A stretch of DNA of 64,000 bases from positions 88,316 through 152,315 of the forward strand of contig NZ_SJPY01000009.1 in the NCBI RefSeq assembly GCF_007860185.1, in the 5' to 3' direction. Shown here in pieces: positions 41,965 to 51,059 of the stretch; position 1 is the first letter of the stretch, and every line of letters starts with the position of its first letter. Source of the DNA: Novipirellula aureliae (lineage in GTDB: Bacteria; Planctomycetota; Planctomycetia; Pirellulales; Pirellulaceae). The notes under the pieces are model-generated. The model searched no databases. It had not been told where the DNA came from and saw only the letters and a list, made by a program, of their open reading frames with translations. The position numbers and the translations under genes are program-made.

Positions 41965-44045
41965 TGCTTCGCCTCATCGGCTTTCTCGAGTGCTAGCACA
42001 CGGTTGACGAACACATCTTCCATCGTCAAGGGCTGTTCGGACACAGACAGAACGTGAATGCCATCGTCGGTGAGAGCGTTTCTGACACGTTGTTCGGCCT
42101 CGATCGGGTCGGGAGCAAGCAGATGAATGCGTTTCCCGAATAAGGAGACGCCTGCGAATCCGCACGATTCCATGACATCGAGCGCCGCGAGCGGGTTGTC
42201 CGTTGTTACTTCTAGCAGTTGTCCCGATTCTTTGCGAAGGTCTGCCTTGAGTTCGCTCGGCGATGCATCGGCAAACACGCGTCCGGCATACATCATCGCG
42301 ATATGATCGCAGTGTTCGGCTTCGCTCATGTAGTGTGTTGTGACCAGAATTGCGACGTCTGCGTTCCGAGACAGATCGAAAATGATGTCCCACAACCGTC
42401 GTCGCCCAATCGGATCGACGCCGGACGTCGGTTCATCCAGAAACAGAACTTGTGGGCGGTGAACCAACGCACATCCAATGGCCAAACGTTGGCGAACGCC
42501 CATTGGAAGACTTCCTGATAATTCGTATTCTCGCCCTGCAAGACCGGCCATCTCGATGATCCAGTCGGTTCGCTCACGCGCCATTCGTCGAGACAGTCCG
42601 TAAATGCCCGCGTACAGATGAATGTTCTCGACGACGGTCAAGTCTTGATACAACGAGAACGCTTGGGACATGTATCCAATGCGTTCCTTGATCGCCTGGC
42701 CCGCGCGATGCATGTCGGCTGCGGCAACCCGGCCCGTCCCGGCGGTCGGCGGCAGCAAACCAGTCAACATCTTGATGACGGTTGTTTTGCCCGCACCATT
42801 TGCGCCGAGTAGTCCGAAAATCTCGCCCTGCTGAACGCGAAAGTTGACGCGATCGACGGCCTTGAAATCACCGAAAGTTCGGACCAGATCATGGGCTTCG
42901 ATGGCGAGTGGTTTCTCGGTAGCGATACCCGCCAAACGTTTTGAATCGCCCGTCGGCACGCCGAACGTCTTGGCGACTTCCACCACGTCTTGCTTCGGTT
43001 CCTCATCGGTCAATCCGCGCCGACGTAAAAGCGCGATAAAGACGTCTTCCAGATCCGGCTGCGCGACGTGCATCTCTTGCGGTTTGAATTTTTCGATCCT
43101 TGAGGAAACGGCGGTCGTTGCTTGCTCGTCGTCGGCGTCATCGACGAACACACGCAGCCACGGACCGACCGCTTCGGATTGTGGAAAGCTCTCTTTCAGT
43201 CGTGCAAAGGCTTCGGCTTGTGGCTCGGCTTTCGCTTGCACAATCCGGCCGGGCACGAGTGCTGCGATTTCGTCTGGTTCGCCGCGAGCGAGCACCTTAC
43301 CTTCAAACAATAACGCGGCATGATGGAATCGCGTCGCTTCGTCCATGTAGGCGGTCGAAACCAACGCCGTGATTTGCTCTTCACGTAAGAGTTGAGCCAA
43401 GATACTCCAGAAGTCTCGTCGTGAAACCGGGTCGACACCGGTCGTCGGTTCGTCGAGCACCACCATTTGGGGATGATGGATTAGGCAACAAACAAGACCC
43501 AGCTTTTGTTTCATTCCGCCCGACAAGTTTTTCATTGCTCGATCACGGAACTTTTCAAGCCGTGTCATTTCTAGCAAACGCTTCTTTCTCTGCTGGAGTA
43601 CATCGTTGGGAACCAGTCGAATCTGGCCGAAGAAGTCCACGTTTTCTTCCACCGACAAATCGGCATAGAGATTCAAGCCTAGACCTTGAGGCATCAATCC
43701 GATGCGATCCTTGATCGTTTCGGCCGATTGTTCCGAGTCGACTCGCGTGCCGAAAACGTCCAACCTCCCGCTGTCGTAGGTCAGAACACCAGCGACGGCT
43801 TTCATCAGACTGCTCTTGCCGGCACCGTCGGGACCGATCAATCCAAAGATTTCGCCTCGGTTGATTTCCAGGTCAATGCCATCGACGGCGACGGTACGCC
43901 CATACGTTTTCCGAAATGCGGAGACGCGGACGATCGGTTCGGAAGCGGAAGTCGTCACCACGGTCGTGTCACTTGATGGGTCGCCGTGGTGGTACCCTTG
44001 ACGCGTTCCACGACGAGAACGGTCTACCATTGCGGTTTCGCCCAT
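41961..44045 (-). CDS. Tandem ABC ATPase of a YbhF-like exporter
   Basis: A 694-aa protein with two complete nucleotide-binding domains. NBD1 (about 38-260): Walker A GPDGAGKSS, signature NLSGGMKQK, Walker B VVLDEPTTGVD. NBD2 (about 388-610): Walker A GANGAGKTT, a degenerate signature region (GSLPMGVRQRLAIG), Walker B LFLDEPTSGVD. The linker (260-380) carries a C-terminal regulatory-like segment (HVAQPDLEDVFIALLRR), repeated at the very C-terminus (EQPLTMEDVFVNRVL). The same two-in-one layout is found in E. coli YbhF. It overlaps the adaptor gene by 22 bp and the permease gene by 4 bp. The odd N-terminus (RRGTRQGYHHGDPSS) may be shorter in reality if a later start is used. Confidence 0.92.
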   Translation of the reverse strand: MGETAMVDRSRRGTRQGYHHGDPSSDTTVVTTSASEPIVRVSAFRKTYGRTVAVDGIDLEINRGEIFGLIGPDGAGKSSLMKAVAGVLTYDSGRLDVFGTRVDSEQSAETIKDRIGLMPQGLGLNLYADLSVEENVDFFGQIRLVPNDVLQQRKKRLLEMTRLEKFRDRAMKNLSGGMKQKLGLVCCLIHHPQMVVLDEPTTGVDPVSRRDFWSILAQLLREEQITALVSTAYMDEATRFHHAALLFEGKVLARGEPDEIAALVPGRIVQAKAEPQAEAFARLKESFPQSEAVGPWLRVFVDDADDEQATTAVSSRIEKFKPQEMHVAQPDLEDVFIALLRRRGLTDEEPKQDVVEVAKTFGVPTGDSKRLAGIATEKPLAIEAHDLVRTFGDFKAVDRVNFRVQQGEIFGLLGANGAGKTTVIKMLTGLLPPTAGTGRVAAADMHRAGQAIKERIGYMSQAFSLYQDLTVVENIHLYAGIYGLSRRMARERTDWIIEMAGLAGREYELSGSLPMGVRQRLAIGCALVHRPQVLFLDEPTSGVDPIGRRRLWDIIFDLSRNADVAILVTTHYMSEAEHCDHIAMMYAGRVFADASPSELKADLRKESGQLLEVTTDNPLAALDVMESCGFAGVSLFGKRIHLLAPDPIEAEQRVRNALTDDGIHVLSVSEQPLTMEDVFVNRVLALEKADEAKQ

Positions 44046-45133
44046 GGTGTGCTCTCCTTCCAGCGAATCACCGCATCAGCGGGCAAACCAGGCGTCAGCC
44101 GATGATCGGGGTTCTCGTCCAAATACAACTTGACAGCGTAGACAAGCTTGACACGCTCATCGGTCGTTTGCACTTCCTTGGGGGTGAATTCGGCGCGAGA
44201 CGACAAATAGCGAACCGTGGCAGAGAACGGTTTCTCCGGAAACGCATCCGTGTGGATACGCGCAGGCAATTGGAGCCGAACATGGCCGATTTCGATTTCT
44301 GGTACGTAGACCTTCAAATACAGTCGGTCGAGATTGACGAGATCAAATAATGGCGAACCCGCGGCGACGACTTCACCAGCGTCGACGACGCGAGTCGTGA
44401 TGACGCCGCTGGCCGGTGCGGTGATGGTCAAGTCATCGAGGACACTTTTGGCCTCGTCCCGAACGGCTTCCGCGCCTGCCAGTTGGGCGGCCAATGCCTC
44501 GATTTCCTGGGTTTTGGCGTGAATGCGGCGTTCGCCCAAATTCGCTTCGGCAAGTTGTTTTTCCGCCCGGGTCAACGCTGTCTCTGCCACGCGAACATCA
44601 TTCTTAGCGACGGTCCAGGCGAGTTGAGCTTCTTCCCCCTTGCGTTTCTCGATCGTTCCACGCGAAGCAAGGCTTTCGAATCGCGATGCATCGCGGGCAG
44701 CTTGCTGTTCCGCGGCTTTCGCCTTCGCAACAACCGCCTTCGCATGCTCCAATGATGCCGCCGCCGTGTCAATCATTAGTGGAACTTCTCGCTTGAGCAG
44801 GTCGAGACTGGATTGGGCAGCGCGGTACTGGGCCCTTGCCGCTTCGATCGCCTGCTCCGCTTGACGCAGCTTTGCTTTCACCTGCTCGCATTCCAGTCGC
44901 GCCAAGACCTGTCCCTCCTCGACACTGTCGCCTTCGCGAACGAGCAACTCCTTGATCTTGCCAGCGAACTTACTTGCGACCGTGACGTGGTCGCCCTCGA
45001 TCCGCCCATTGGCTTGAACCAGCCCATCAGGCAACGGCTCTACACGACCCCAGCGATCCCAAGCGTAGTACCCACCCACCAAGGAGCCGGCGAGCAGTAG
45101 GATCATGAACAGACGTTTGAAGAATTTCGCCAT
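44024..45133 (-). CDS. HlyD/YbhG-like membrane fusion protein
   Basis: A 369-aa adaptor from ATG 45133 (MAKFFKRLFMILLLAGSLVG, a membrane anchor). Next: lipoyl half-motif ASKFAGKIKELLVREGDSVEEG, a long alanine-rich coiled-coil hairpin (about 75-205), lipoyl half APASGVITTRVVDAGEVVAAG and a beta-barrel region (KVYVPEIEIGHV). This matches the YbhG/YhiI-type adaptors coupled to tandem-ATPase exporters. The longer in-frame start at 45220 would add 29 polar residues and is unlikely. The 3' end overlaps the ATPase start by 22 bp. Confidence 0.9.
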   Translation of the reverse strand: MAKFFKRLFMILLLAGSLVGGYYAWDRWGRVEPLPDGLVQANGRIEGDHVTVASKFAGKIKELLVREGDSVEEGQVLARLECEQVKAKLRQAEQAIEAARAQYRAAQSSLDLLKREVPLMIDTAAASLEHAKAVVAKAKAAEQQAARDASRFESLASRGTIEKRKGEEAQLAWTVAKNDVRVAETALTRAEKQLAEANLGERRIHAKTQEIEALAAQLAGAEAVRDEAKSVLDDLTITAPASGVITTRVVDAGEVVAAGSPLFDLVNLDRLYLKVYVPEIEIGHVRLQLPARIHTDAFPEKPFSATVRYLSSRAEFTPKEVQTTDERVKLVYAVKLYLDENPDHRLTPGLPADAVIRWKESTPWAKPQW

Positions 45134-45472
45134 CGCGGCAAGTCCTGAATTCCGAGAACATCGCCGTCCCACCGTTGCAACGCGACACATCCGCTTTGCA
45201 TGGTTTTCCGGCAACGACAACCGGAGGAGGCCGTAGTGCAGAAACTGTGCCGTTGGCTAATGAACGGCGATCCAATACGATCGTCTACACTGCACGGAGG
45301 AGAGGAGAGCGATAGATCGCCATAGAACGCCGCGGAAGTCATGAAGACGTACGTTAAACGATATTCACTCAAGATTCTTGACAGGTTTCGCTACGCCAGC
45401 ATTGTCCGGCCTGCATTGCCCACATATGGGCGCTGCGCCTATCTGCACAAACCGTCCATTTTCAGGATCCTT
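45134..45472. other. Gap between TolC and adaptor genes
   Basis: A 339-bp non-coding gap within the otherwise compact exporter cluster. A promoter for the downstream four genes is likely here; I found no convincing -35/-10 pair or repeat. A partial palindromic stretch (CCCACATATGGGCGCTGCGC) is near 45419. Confidence 0.4.
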
Positions 45473-47059
45473 TTATAGGCTACCTGTTGCTCGATCGAGC
45501 ATCACACGCGCGAGTACGGCATCGTAGGTGGCGGAGTAGTACGTGCTGCGACTTTGAGCCAACAAGGTTTGAGCATCCAATACCTCCGTATTGGTACCGA
45601 CCTCTTTTCGGTAGCGATCCAAAGCAACCCTGAGATTCTCCTTGGCCTGTTCGACAGACGTTTCGGCAACGTTGATTCGCTCGGTGGCGTTTTGCAGATT
45701 TAGCCAAGCTTGCCGAACTTGCAGGGCAATACGGCTTTCCAAGTCGCGTTTCAGTCGCGCAAGTGCGGACGCTTGCTGACGCAAGGAGGCTGCTTTGTTC
45801 TTGGCGACGCCACCATCGAAAACGGTCCATTCCGCCAATAGTGACGCTGACCAAAATCCCTCGTGCGTTAAGTTCTCGTTCTCAAGAAAACTGAACCCAC
45901 CTGCTGCACCGACTTGGGGACCGAGTGCCGCAAGTTCCTTTTTTGCTTGATGACGAAGCGCGTTGGATTTGTGCGCAACCGATTGAAGTTCCGATCGCTG
46001 TGCGGTGGCAAGCGCGACCAGTTCATCGGGACCAGCATGCATCGAAGTTCCCGAGCTACTGGTTTGCGATCCCACCGGAAGCGTGCTGGACAATTCGGCA
46101 AGTGCCACCGGTTGATCGAGTGGCCGGCCCACCAACCGATTGTAAGCCGCACTGGCTAGATCCACCGCGTTGGTTGCCCGCAGATACGTGTCGCGAGCGT
46201 CGGAGAGGTTTGCTTCGACCGTCAGCACGTCGCTGTTGGCAGCCACGCCTTGTTCGAACAGATCCTTCACATCGACAAGATGTTTTTCCAACGTACTGAC
46301 ACTCATGCGAGCGACCTCGACCAACTTTTCCGCTTTCAAGACATTCACATACGCCTCGGCAACCTCCATTTTCAGATCATGCATTTCCGAGCGTTGGTCG
46401 AATCGCGATGCCTGGACATTGGCACAAGTCGCGTTGATCGTGCTACGAATCCGGCCGCTGGTGTATAGAGGAACCGAAGCGAAGGTTGCGGACGAGAAAA
46501 AGTCTTTCTCACCAATGGGCAGTGAACCGAAACCGAGCGACGTCAAACCGGGAATATTGACACCGATGCCTGGCTCTCGATCAAGCGCGGTGTAAGAATT
46601 AAAAGTCCGTAGCGATGGGTTTCTCGCCGATTTGGCCGCCTCATGAGCGTACACGGCCGCTCCGGTTACATTGGCTTTGGATTGTAGTTTCTGGTCGACA
46701 GCGACAGCCATCGCCCACGCATCTTCAAGCGACTCACCGCTGGACGAAAAGGACTCGGTCGTGGCGATGACGACCGGTATCAAGTCTGAATCGTCAGCTT
46801 CCTGCTCTGTCACGACGGATGCGGCGTCTTTTAGCTCCATCTCTTCTTCTGAATCCGTCGCATCGTCGGCAAAGCTAGCGAGTTTGACGAGTGACAAGGG
46901 ATCATCTGACGCAGGGACGGCGGGTACGATTCCCGACGCAACCGATTCGTGAACTCGTCCATTTCCGATTGTACCGGACCCGGCACACCCGATGGCGTTC
47001 ACGAGCAAAAGTGCGGTGGCGATTTGGTAGCGCGAATGCAATCGGAATGCCCTGGACAT
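45473..47059 (-). CDS. TolC-family outer-membrane efflux protein
   Basis: A 528-aa protein from ATG 47059. The leader has a lipobox-like end (LLVNAIGC), so it may be a lipoprotein of the OprM/NodT kind. The mature N-terminus has an acidic extension of about 80 residues not typical of TolC. Two OEP repeats follow: (about 110-300) with SARNPSLRTFNSYTALD and LKAEKLVEVARMSVSTLEKH, and (about 320-528) with LRHQAKKELAALGPQVGAAG, AEWTVFDGG and EQAKENLRVALDRYRKEVGTNTEVLDA. It should form the outer-membrane exit duct of the YbhGFSR-like exporter encoded downstream on the same strand. Confidence 0.92.
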   Translation of the reverse strand: MSRAFRLHSRYQIATALLLVNAIGCAGSGTIGNGRVHESVASGIVPAVPASDDPLSLVKLASFADDATDSEEEMELKDAASVVTEQEADDSDLIPVVIATTESFSSSGESLEDAWAMAVAVDQKLQSKANVTGAAVYAHEAAKSARNPSLRTFNSYTALDREPGIGVNIPGLTSLGFGSLPIGEKDFFSSATFASVPLYTSGRIRSTINATCANVQASRFDQRSEMHDLKMEVAEAYVNVLKAEKLVEVARMSVSTLEKHLVDVKDLFEQGVAANSDVLTVEANLSDARDTYLRATNAVDLASAAYNRLVGRPLDQPVALAELSSTLPVGSQTSSSGTSMHAGPDELVALATAQRSELQSVAHKSNALRHQAKKELAALGPQVGAAGGFSFLENENLTHEGFWSASLLAEWTVFDGGVAKNKAASLRQQASALARLKRDLESRIALQVRQAWLNLQNATERINVAETSVEQAKENLRVALDRYRKEVGTNTEVLDAQTLLAQSRSTYYSATYDAVLARVMLDRATGSL

Positions 47060-47567
47060 TGTTTTTCCTTATGAGAAGTCGATCCGAGCATGGTAAGACC
47101 GGAATTTGACGACAGTTCGTAATAAACGTCGTTATCGTCACGCACGCTAGGAGTGTACCAGCCGAGCGATCCGACATGGTGTAATCCGCACGACCGTCAT
47201 GACGCGTATCGCCAAAGTCACAACAACCGGCAAAGTCACAACCACCAAATTTCATGACAACCGTCTGTGCTATCGCTCAGCACGCCTGACTCGTGCTTTG
47301 TCCCAACGAAGAACGAGGGTAAGATGCGTGCCGGTGGATTCCACGGGCCGTCGATTTAATCGTTTAACGCTTAGCCGAAGGCGTCAGCTTTTCTATAAGC
47401 GGTCGCCTATGGCTTGGCGTTAAACAATCCGTCGAGTCAAACCGATTAAATCGACAGCCCGTTCCATCCGCCGTTGACTGGGGTAAGATGCCCCATTCGT
47501 CCCGGCCACTCTTTTGCCAAGCCAATAATCGAGCTGTGACCAAGCACGGGTGGTAGACAGCCTACTT
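47060..47567. repeat. Split composite repeat carrying a large palindrome
   Basis: No gene in this 508-bp gap. Parts of the dispersed composite repeat occur at about 47292-47340 (GTGCTTTGTCCCAACGAAGA ..) and 47478-47523 (GGGGTAAGATGCCCC .. CACTCTTTTGCCAAGCC). Between them is a palindromic block (47333-47472) with perfect arms GTCGATTTAATCG (47350-47362) and CGATTAAATCGAC (47443-47455), and an inner GTTTAACGC/GCGTTAAAC pair (47362-47370, 47417-47425). This reads as an element lying inside a repeat copy. Confidence 0.65.
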
Positions 47568-47879
47568 TCAAATCCGGCGGTTTGCTCGGAACGGTCGAAC
47601 AGGTTTTTCGTTTTGAACCACGCGAATGCTATTGATGACGTGCGTCACACCATCGACGCGGCGAGCGTGTTCCTGAGCTAGTTGTTTCAGGTAGTAAGAA
47701 TGGACATTGCCTCGCAATTGGAGCATGCCATGTTCGTACTCGCATGTCACACCTTTCAACGCCCCTTGCTGTGTGCTAGCCAATTCGGCGCTAACCGCCT
47801 GTTTGATACGGACAGATCGCTGGTTCAACACAATAGCGGTTTCATCGACAGCACGACTAAGTTCAAGAAGAGCATTCAT
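47568..47879 (-). CDS. BON-domain protein
   Basis: A 103-aa protein if started at ATG 47879 (MNALLELSRAVDETAIVLNQ); an in-frame start at 47951 would add 24 residues. A BON domain covers about 25-90: VRIKQAVSAELA, TCEYEHGMLQLRGNVHSYYL, and ARRVDGVTHVINSIRV, including the conserved Gly before the Val-x-Asn strand. BON domains bind phospholipid or polysaccharide surfaces in osmotic and envelope stress proteins (OsmY). No signal peptide is visible here, unlike OsmY, so a cytoplasmic or peripheral place is likely. Alone in its neighbourhood. Confidence 0.78.
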   Translation of the reverse strand: MNALLELSRAVDETAIVLNQRSVRIKQAVSAELASTQQGALKGVTCEYEHGMLQLRGNVHSYYLKQLAQEHARRVDGVTHVINSIRVVQNEKPVRPFRANRRI

Positions 47880-48243
47880 TGACGATACCTGGTCACGGAA
47901 TTTTGAAATGATAGACCGAACATGACGCAACGTCCGCAATGCACGTGCCACGAAGAGTATTTTCCGCTAACTTTCCTGCAAACGTCGTCGCGGAATTGGC
48001 GTTGAACCGCTGTAAAATTATTGTCCTAGCGATCTTTGGGAAATTTGTTCGCTTGGTTACCAATTTCCAGGAAACGGTTCGTCATCCTTCCGAAGCTGCT
48101 CAAATCCGCACACACGATACAATCGCTACCAGTGGTTTCGCGATGAAGCGTGACACCCGTGTGTGCAAAACGTCCCTGTAGAACGGGGGAATGGAACAAA
48201 CCCCCTCTCACTCTCCTCTTTCACTCGCACGGGAAAATGAATC
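47880..48243. other. Divergent intergenic region
   Basis: A 364-bp gap between divergent genes. No gene, repeat or clear promoter is seen. Confidence 0.4.
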
Positions 48244-48726
48244 ATGCTTCACGTTAAGCGATTTTCAATGTTTGTGGCGATTGCTGCTGCGTTGCTGATT
48301 TCCACCGACGACGCCCAGGCCCAATGCTCGCAGGGTGGACACGGGGGCGGTGGTCCTGGTGGAGCATCCTTGGCGACGGGTTCGTTCAATCCGCTCGTCT
48401 CACTTGCCAATTCGGAAAACCTGTACGCCTATCAACGCCAAATTGCGTTGCAGCAGCAATTGCTGGCTCTGCAGCAACAGTACTTCGCGATGCGGCAACA
48501 GCAAATGCAGCAATTGTCTGAAGAACGCTACGACCAACAGCAACGTTTGAAAGCGACACGACTCGCTCGCGCCGAAGCGAAGCGGGCCAAGCGAGCGGAG
48601 CGAATCGCCGCGTTGAAAGCGAAACGGGATGCCGAACTCGACAGTGACGATAGTGAGTTGATGCTGACGACCACGTCATCCACATCGACAACCGCGTCGA
48701 CTGGCACGCCCGATCCACTTCCGTAA
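48244..48726 (+). CDS. Small exported protein with Gln-rich coiled coil
   Basis: A 160-aa product from ATG 48244 with a signal peptide ending at AQAQC (about residue 28). After a Gly/His-rich stretch (GGHGGGGPGG) comes a Gln/Leu-rich helix (about 65-100; QIALQQQLLALQQQYFAM), then an Ala/Lys/Arg-rich helical segment (AEAKRAKRAERIAALKAKRD) and a Ser/Thr-rich tail. Likely a coiled-coil periplasmic or cell-surface protein. No family recognised. The coding nature is supported by signal peptide and codon pattern. Confidence 0.65.
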   Translation: MLHVKRFSMFVAIAAALLISTDDAQAQCSQGGHGGGGPGGASLATGSFNPLVSLANSENLYAYQRQIALQQQLLALQQQYFAMRQQQMQQLSEERYDQQQRLKATRLARAEAKRAKRAERIAALKAKRDAELDSDDSELMLTTTSSTSTTASTGTPDPLP

Positions 48727-49157
48727 AGTGGGCAGGGGGCACAGCTGGCTTGAAAAGCCAAATTGCGTCAGGAGCTTCGGCTGCGAAACGATGACGGACG
48801 AGCGTCTTAAAGACTTCCGCTACAGCCTCGGCTTCAATCCCTGAGTTTGAAGCCACTCGGGGCCTGACTCTGTCCAAATAGCATGGGAACGAGAATTTCA
48901 AAGAAAGAAGTCGCCTGGCGACCATGTGCATCGAGATAGAATCGCAAACCACGATCTGCGGCGTGGGGGCTTTCATTTTTGGAGATCAATTGCCAGACCT
49001 TGCTGCATGTCCTGCTGGCGGTTGGCTGGAAAGTTGCACAAGTGCCTGGCGCGCCCGACCTATTTGATCTTCCCGAAGGATCAGGTAGCGATCACGACCA
49101 TTGGGCCGTTCCGTCAACAAGGAAAACGTATTTCGTTCAACTGTTTTACCATTGAAG
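48727..49157. other. Intergenic region with no supported gene
   Basis: A 431-bp stretch. A frame on the minus strand near 48990-49130 has a protein-like composition (RDRYLILREDQIGRARQALV) but has no start of its own and no recognised family; it may be a gene remnant. Nothing else is seen. Confidence 0.4.
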
Positions 49158-49829
49158 TTACCGCATTGGCTTAGCTGATACGGACTCAATGATCGGCAGC
49201 GTGTTGAGAGAGGTGGTGAGTTGATTGGCGTCGAAACCTTCACGCGGCTGATAGGTATAGACCAGTTCCATCGCGCTACCACGCCGAGTGGTTTCGGCAC
49301 TGATGAGTTGGTAGGACTCGGTCATACGGTCCAGTTCTGCTTCCCAACCGCCGACGCTATGCAAACCGACGGTGAGAGTTAGTCGCCACAAGTTTGATGA
49401 AGTGGTCGAAGTTTCGGCACCGGCATTCGAGTTTGCCATAAGCTGCGTTGCCAAGGCGACGGCGAACAATCCAATACCGGAAACCCAATATTGACCTGCT
49501 CCGACAGCCATGCCGACGACGACCGCCGCGAGAACGAAGGCAACATCGCGTGTCTCAGGCACTGCGGTACGAAAGCGAACGATTGAAAGTGCACCGACGA
49601 GACTGAACGCACGGGCGACATTATCGCCAATAATCTGAGTCGCCATGGCAATCAGAATACTCATTAGAACGAGCGTCAAGGAAAGCGTGTCAGGAGTTCC
49701 AGCAGGCCGATGGAGGCGAGCGATGAAAGCAACGATCAACCCACAGGCCCATGCAGTCGCCAAGCGGATCGCAAGCGTGGCGATGTCGGGATCTAAATCG
49801 GTGGAAGCGGAGGTCAGCCATTCAGGCAT
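49158..49829 (-). CDS. DUF4956 membrane protein (polyphosphate polymerase partner)
   Basis: A 223-aa membrane protein from ATG 49829. Four hydrophobic segments fill about 17-135, with the DUF4956 hallmark segment ARAFSLVGALSIVRFRTAV (about 70-90) followed by ETRDVAFVLAAVVVGMAVGAG. A cytoplasmic C-terminal domain of about 80 residues follows, with a ferredoxin-like pattern resembling MgtC-associated domains. DUF4956 proteins are usually encoded beside VTC-domain polyphosphate polymerases and often beside CotH proteins. Here the VTC gene overlaps its start by 8 bp, so the pair is translationally coupled. Its role may be to move polyphosphate or the nucleotide product; unproven. Confidence 0.9.
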   Translation of the reverse strand: MPEWLTSASTDLDPDIATLAIRLATAWACGLIVAFIARLHRPAGTPDTLSLTLVLMSILIAMATQIIGDNVARAFSLVGALSIVRFRTAVPETRDVAFVLAAVVVGMAVGAGQYWVSGIGLFAVALATQLMANSNAGAETSTTSSNLWRLTLTVGLHSVGGWEAELDRMTESYQLISAETTRRGSAMELVYTYQPREGFDANQLTTSLNTLPIIESVSAKPMR

Positions 49830-50601
49830 GGCTTGGTTCCTCGGGCATCGCGTGGGATTGATTTCCTGTCATTGAGGATGCATTGGTCACTGGATCGAAG
49901 CCCATCCCACACTTGACGGACGTACGATACTTTGAAAAGCCCGTCTCTGCGATCGCATAGGTCCGCAGCAGTTCTTTAAACAAGTGCGGCATCTGGTTTT
50001 GGAATTTCAGTTCTAGGATCTCGACGTCGGTTGCGCTGACCCGCTGGGATTGATTGGCACGGTCCGATGTCGAAGCAACGTTCCATCCATTGGCAGGACT
50101 CGTTTGCAGACGACTGTCGATCGTCAGCCGCAAATGATTGGTGGAGAGGGTGGAGGTTCTCGCAAAGCGGCGATAGTGAACTTGTATGGTAGGATGCATC
50201 CGCCGCTCGATGATGCGCGCAGCGAACCAATCGCCGCACCATGGGGATTGATCCGCCAAATTCGTTAAGCGGGACACCGTTTCCTCTTCGCTCGCCGCGG
50301 TTCGATTCTTGTTGACGACATACGATTTCTTGCGTTTTGTTTCGACCCACAACGTCGCGTTGTCCCCGTATCGGCGAATGCGATGCTTGGCCTTACCGAC
50401 TTTGCTCGTTCCGTAAAATAGATCAAGTTCCGGCGTATCGAGATACAGGGTGTTGACTTCGTAGCTATCACCCATCGCGTCGTCGCAATGCGAGTCGACG
50501 CCCAGGTGTTCGCGTGCCCAGGCACGAATTTCCTGAGAGAGATCAGCGTCGATCAGATATTTCAATTCGATCCGTTTGTTTTGTACTTGATTTTCAGTCA
50601 T
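49822..50601 (-). CDS. VTC-domain polyphosphate polymerase
   Basis: A 259-aa protein if started at ATG 50601 (MTENQVQNKRIELKYLID). The VTC tunnel domain (PF09359) covers most of it: KRIELKY at the N-terminus, YEVNTLYLDTPELDLFY, the basic strand KAKHRIRRYG, LWVETKRKKS, RRMHPTIQVHYRRFA, LRLTIDSRL, EILELKFQ and the terminal SKYRTSVKCGM. Basic residues that line the polyphosphate tunnel and the acidic metal site in ETK and ELK are present. In yeast Vtc4 this fold makes polyphosphate from ATP. The gene is upstream of and overlaps the DUF4956 gene. CotH genes, frequent partners, are found in the window but 36 kb away. Confidence 0.92.
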   Translation of the reverse strand: MTENQVQNKRIELKYLIDADLSQEIRAWAREHLGVDSHCDDAMGDSYEVNTLYLDTPELDLFYGTSKVGKAKHRIRRYGDNATLWVETKRKKSYVVNKNRTAASEEETVSRLTNLADQSPWCGDWFAARIIERRMHPTIQVHYRRFARTSTLSTNHLRLTIDSRLQTSPANGWNVASTSDRANQSQRVSATDVEILELKFQNQMPHLFKELLRTYAIAETGFSKYRTSVKCGMGFDPVTNASSMTGNQSHAMPEEPSHA

Positions 50602-50782
50602 GCTTGTCCTCGAGCCATCGCGTGGGTCCATCGCTACGCGTGTTCAGTGGAAAATTCCCTGCCCTTGTTGGGCTGATTCCGTTCGCTAGGAGCCAATGCG
50701 CCATTTGTCCAAGGCAAGGGCCGAGAATTTAAGCATTTTCCAGGCACTTCTCGCTAATCGCGACCAAGATTGGCAAAAAAAA

Positions 50783-50878
50783 TCGTACTCGTACTCGTAC
50801 TCGTACTCGTACTCCCTACTCCCTACTCCCTACTCCTTCTACTCCTTCTACTCCTTCTACTCCTTCTACTCCTTCTAC
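50783..50878 (+). repeat. Compound microsatellite (6-, 7- and 9-bp units)
   Basis: Three adjoining perfect arrays: TCGTAC x5 (50783-50812), TCCCTAC x3 (50813-50833) and TCCTTCTAC x5 (50834-50878), followed by TCCTCCCCC imperfect copies. All units end in TAC, so one may have arisen from another. It lies in the 458-bp non-coding gap between the VTC gene and the mannitol dehydrogenase gene; downstream, scattered GAGTAC/GTACTC remnants are seen until about 50955. Confidence 0.95.
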
Positions 50879-51059
50879 TCCTCCCCCTCCTCCCCCGGCA
50901 CTTCGAGTACGAATAGAAGCTCGAGTACCGCTAAAGGCTGAGTACATGTACGAAAACGCAGTCTTTTCAGATGCGGGGCAGCAATCGGCATTGGCGTTCA
51001 CGGAGACGGAGTGATGGTGTCTGGTTTGGTCGTCTAACGAAAACCGTCAGTGAGTCCCG

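Noticed and set aside
41961-47059. Hope for a TetR-type regulator as in the enterobacterial ybh operon
   Set aside because: No helix-turn-helix gene is present in or next to this cluster.
48986-49300. Minus-strand frame overlapping the DUF4956 gene end
   Set aside because: It overlaps a well-supported gene in another frame; the non-overlapping part looks protein-like but has no start or known family, so it is noted only as a possible remnant.
50696-50941. Reading frame over the microsatellite encoding SYSYS and SFYSFY repeats
   Set aside because: The composition is explained fully by the microsatellite; no start signals and no family.
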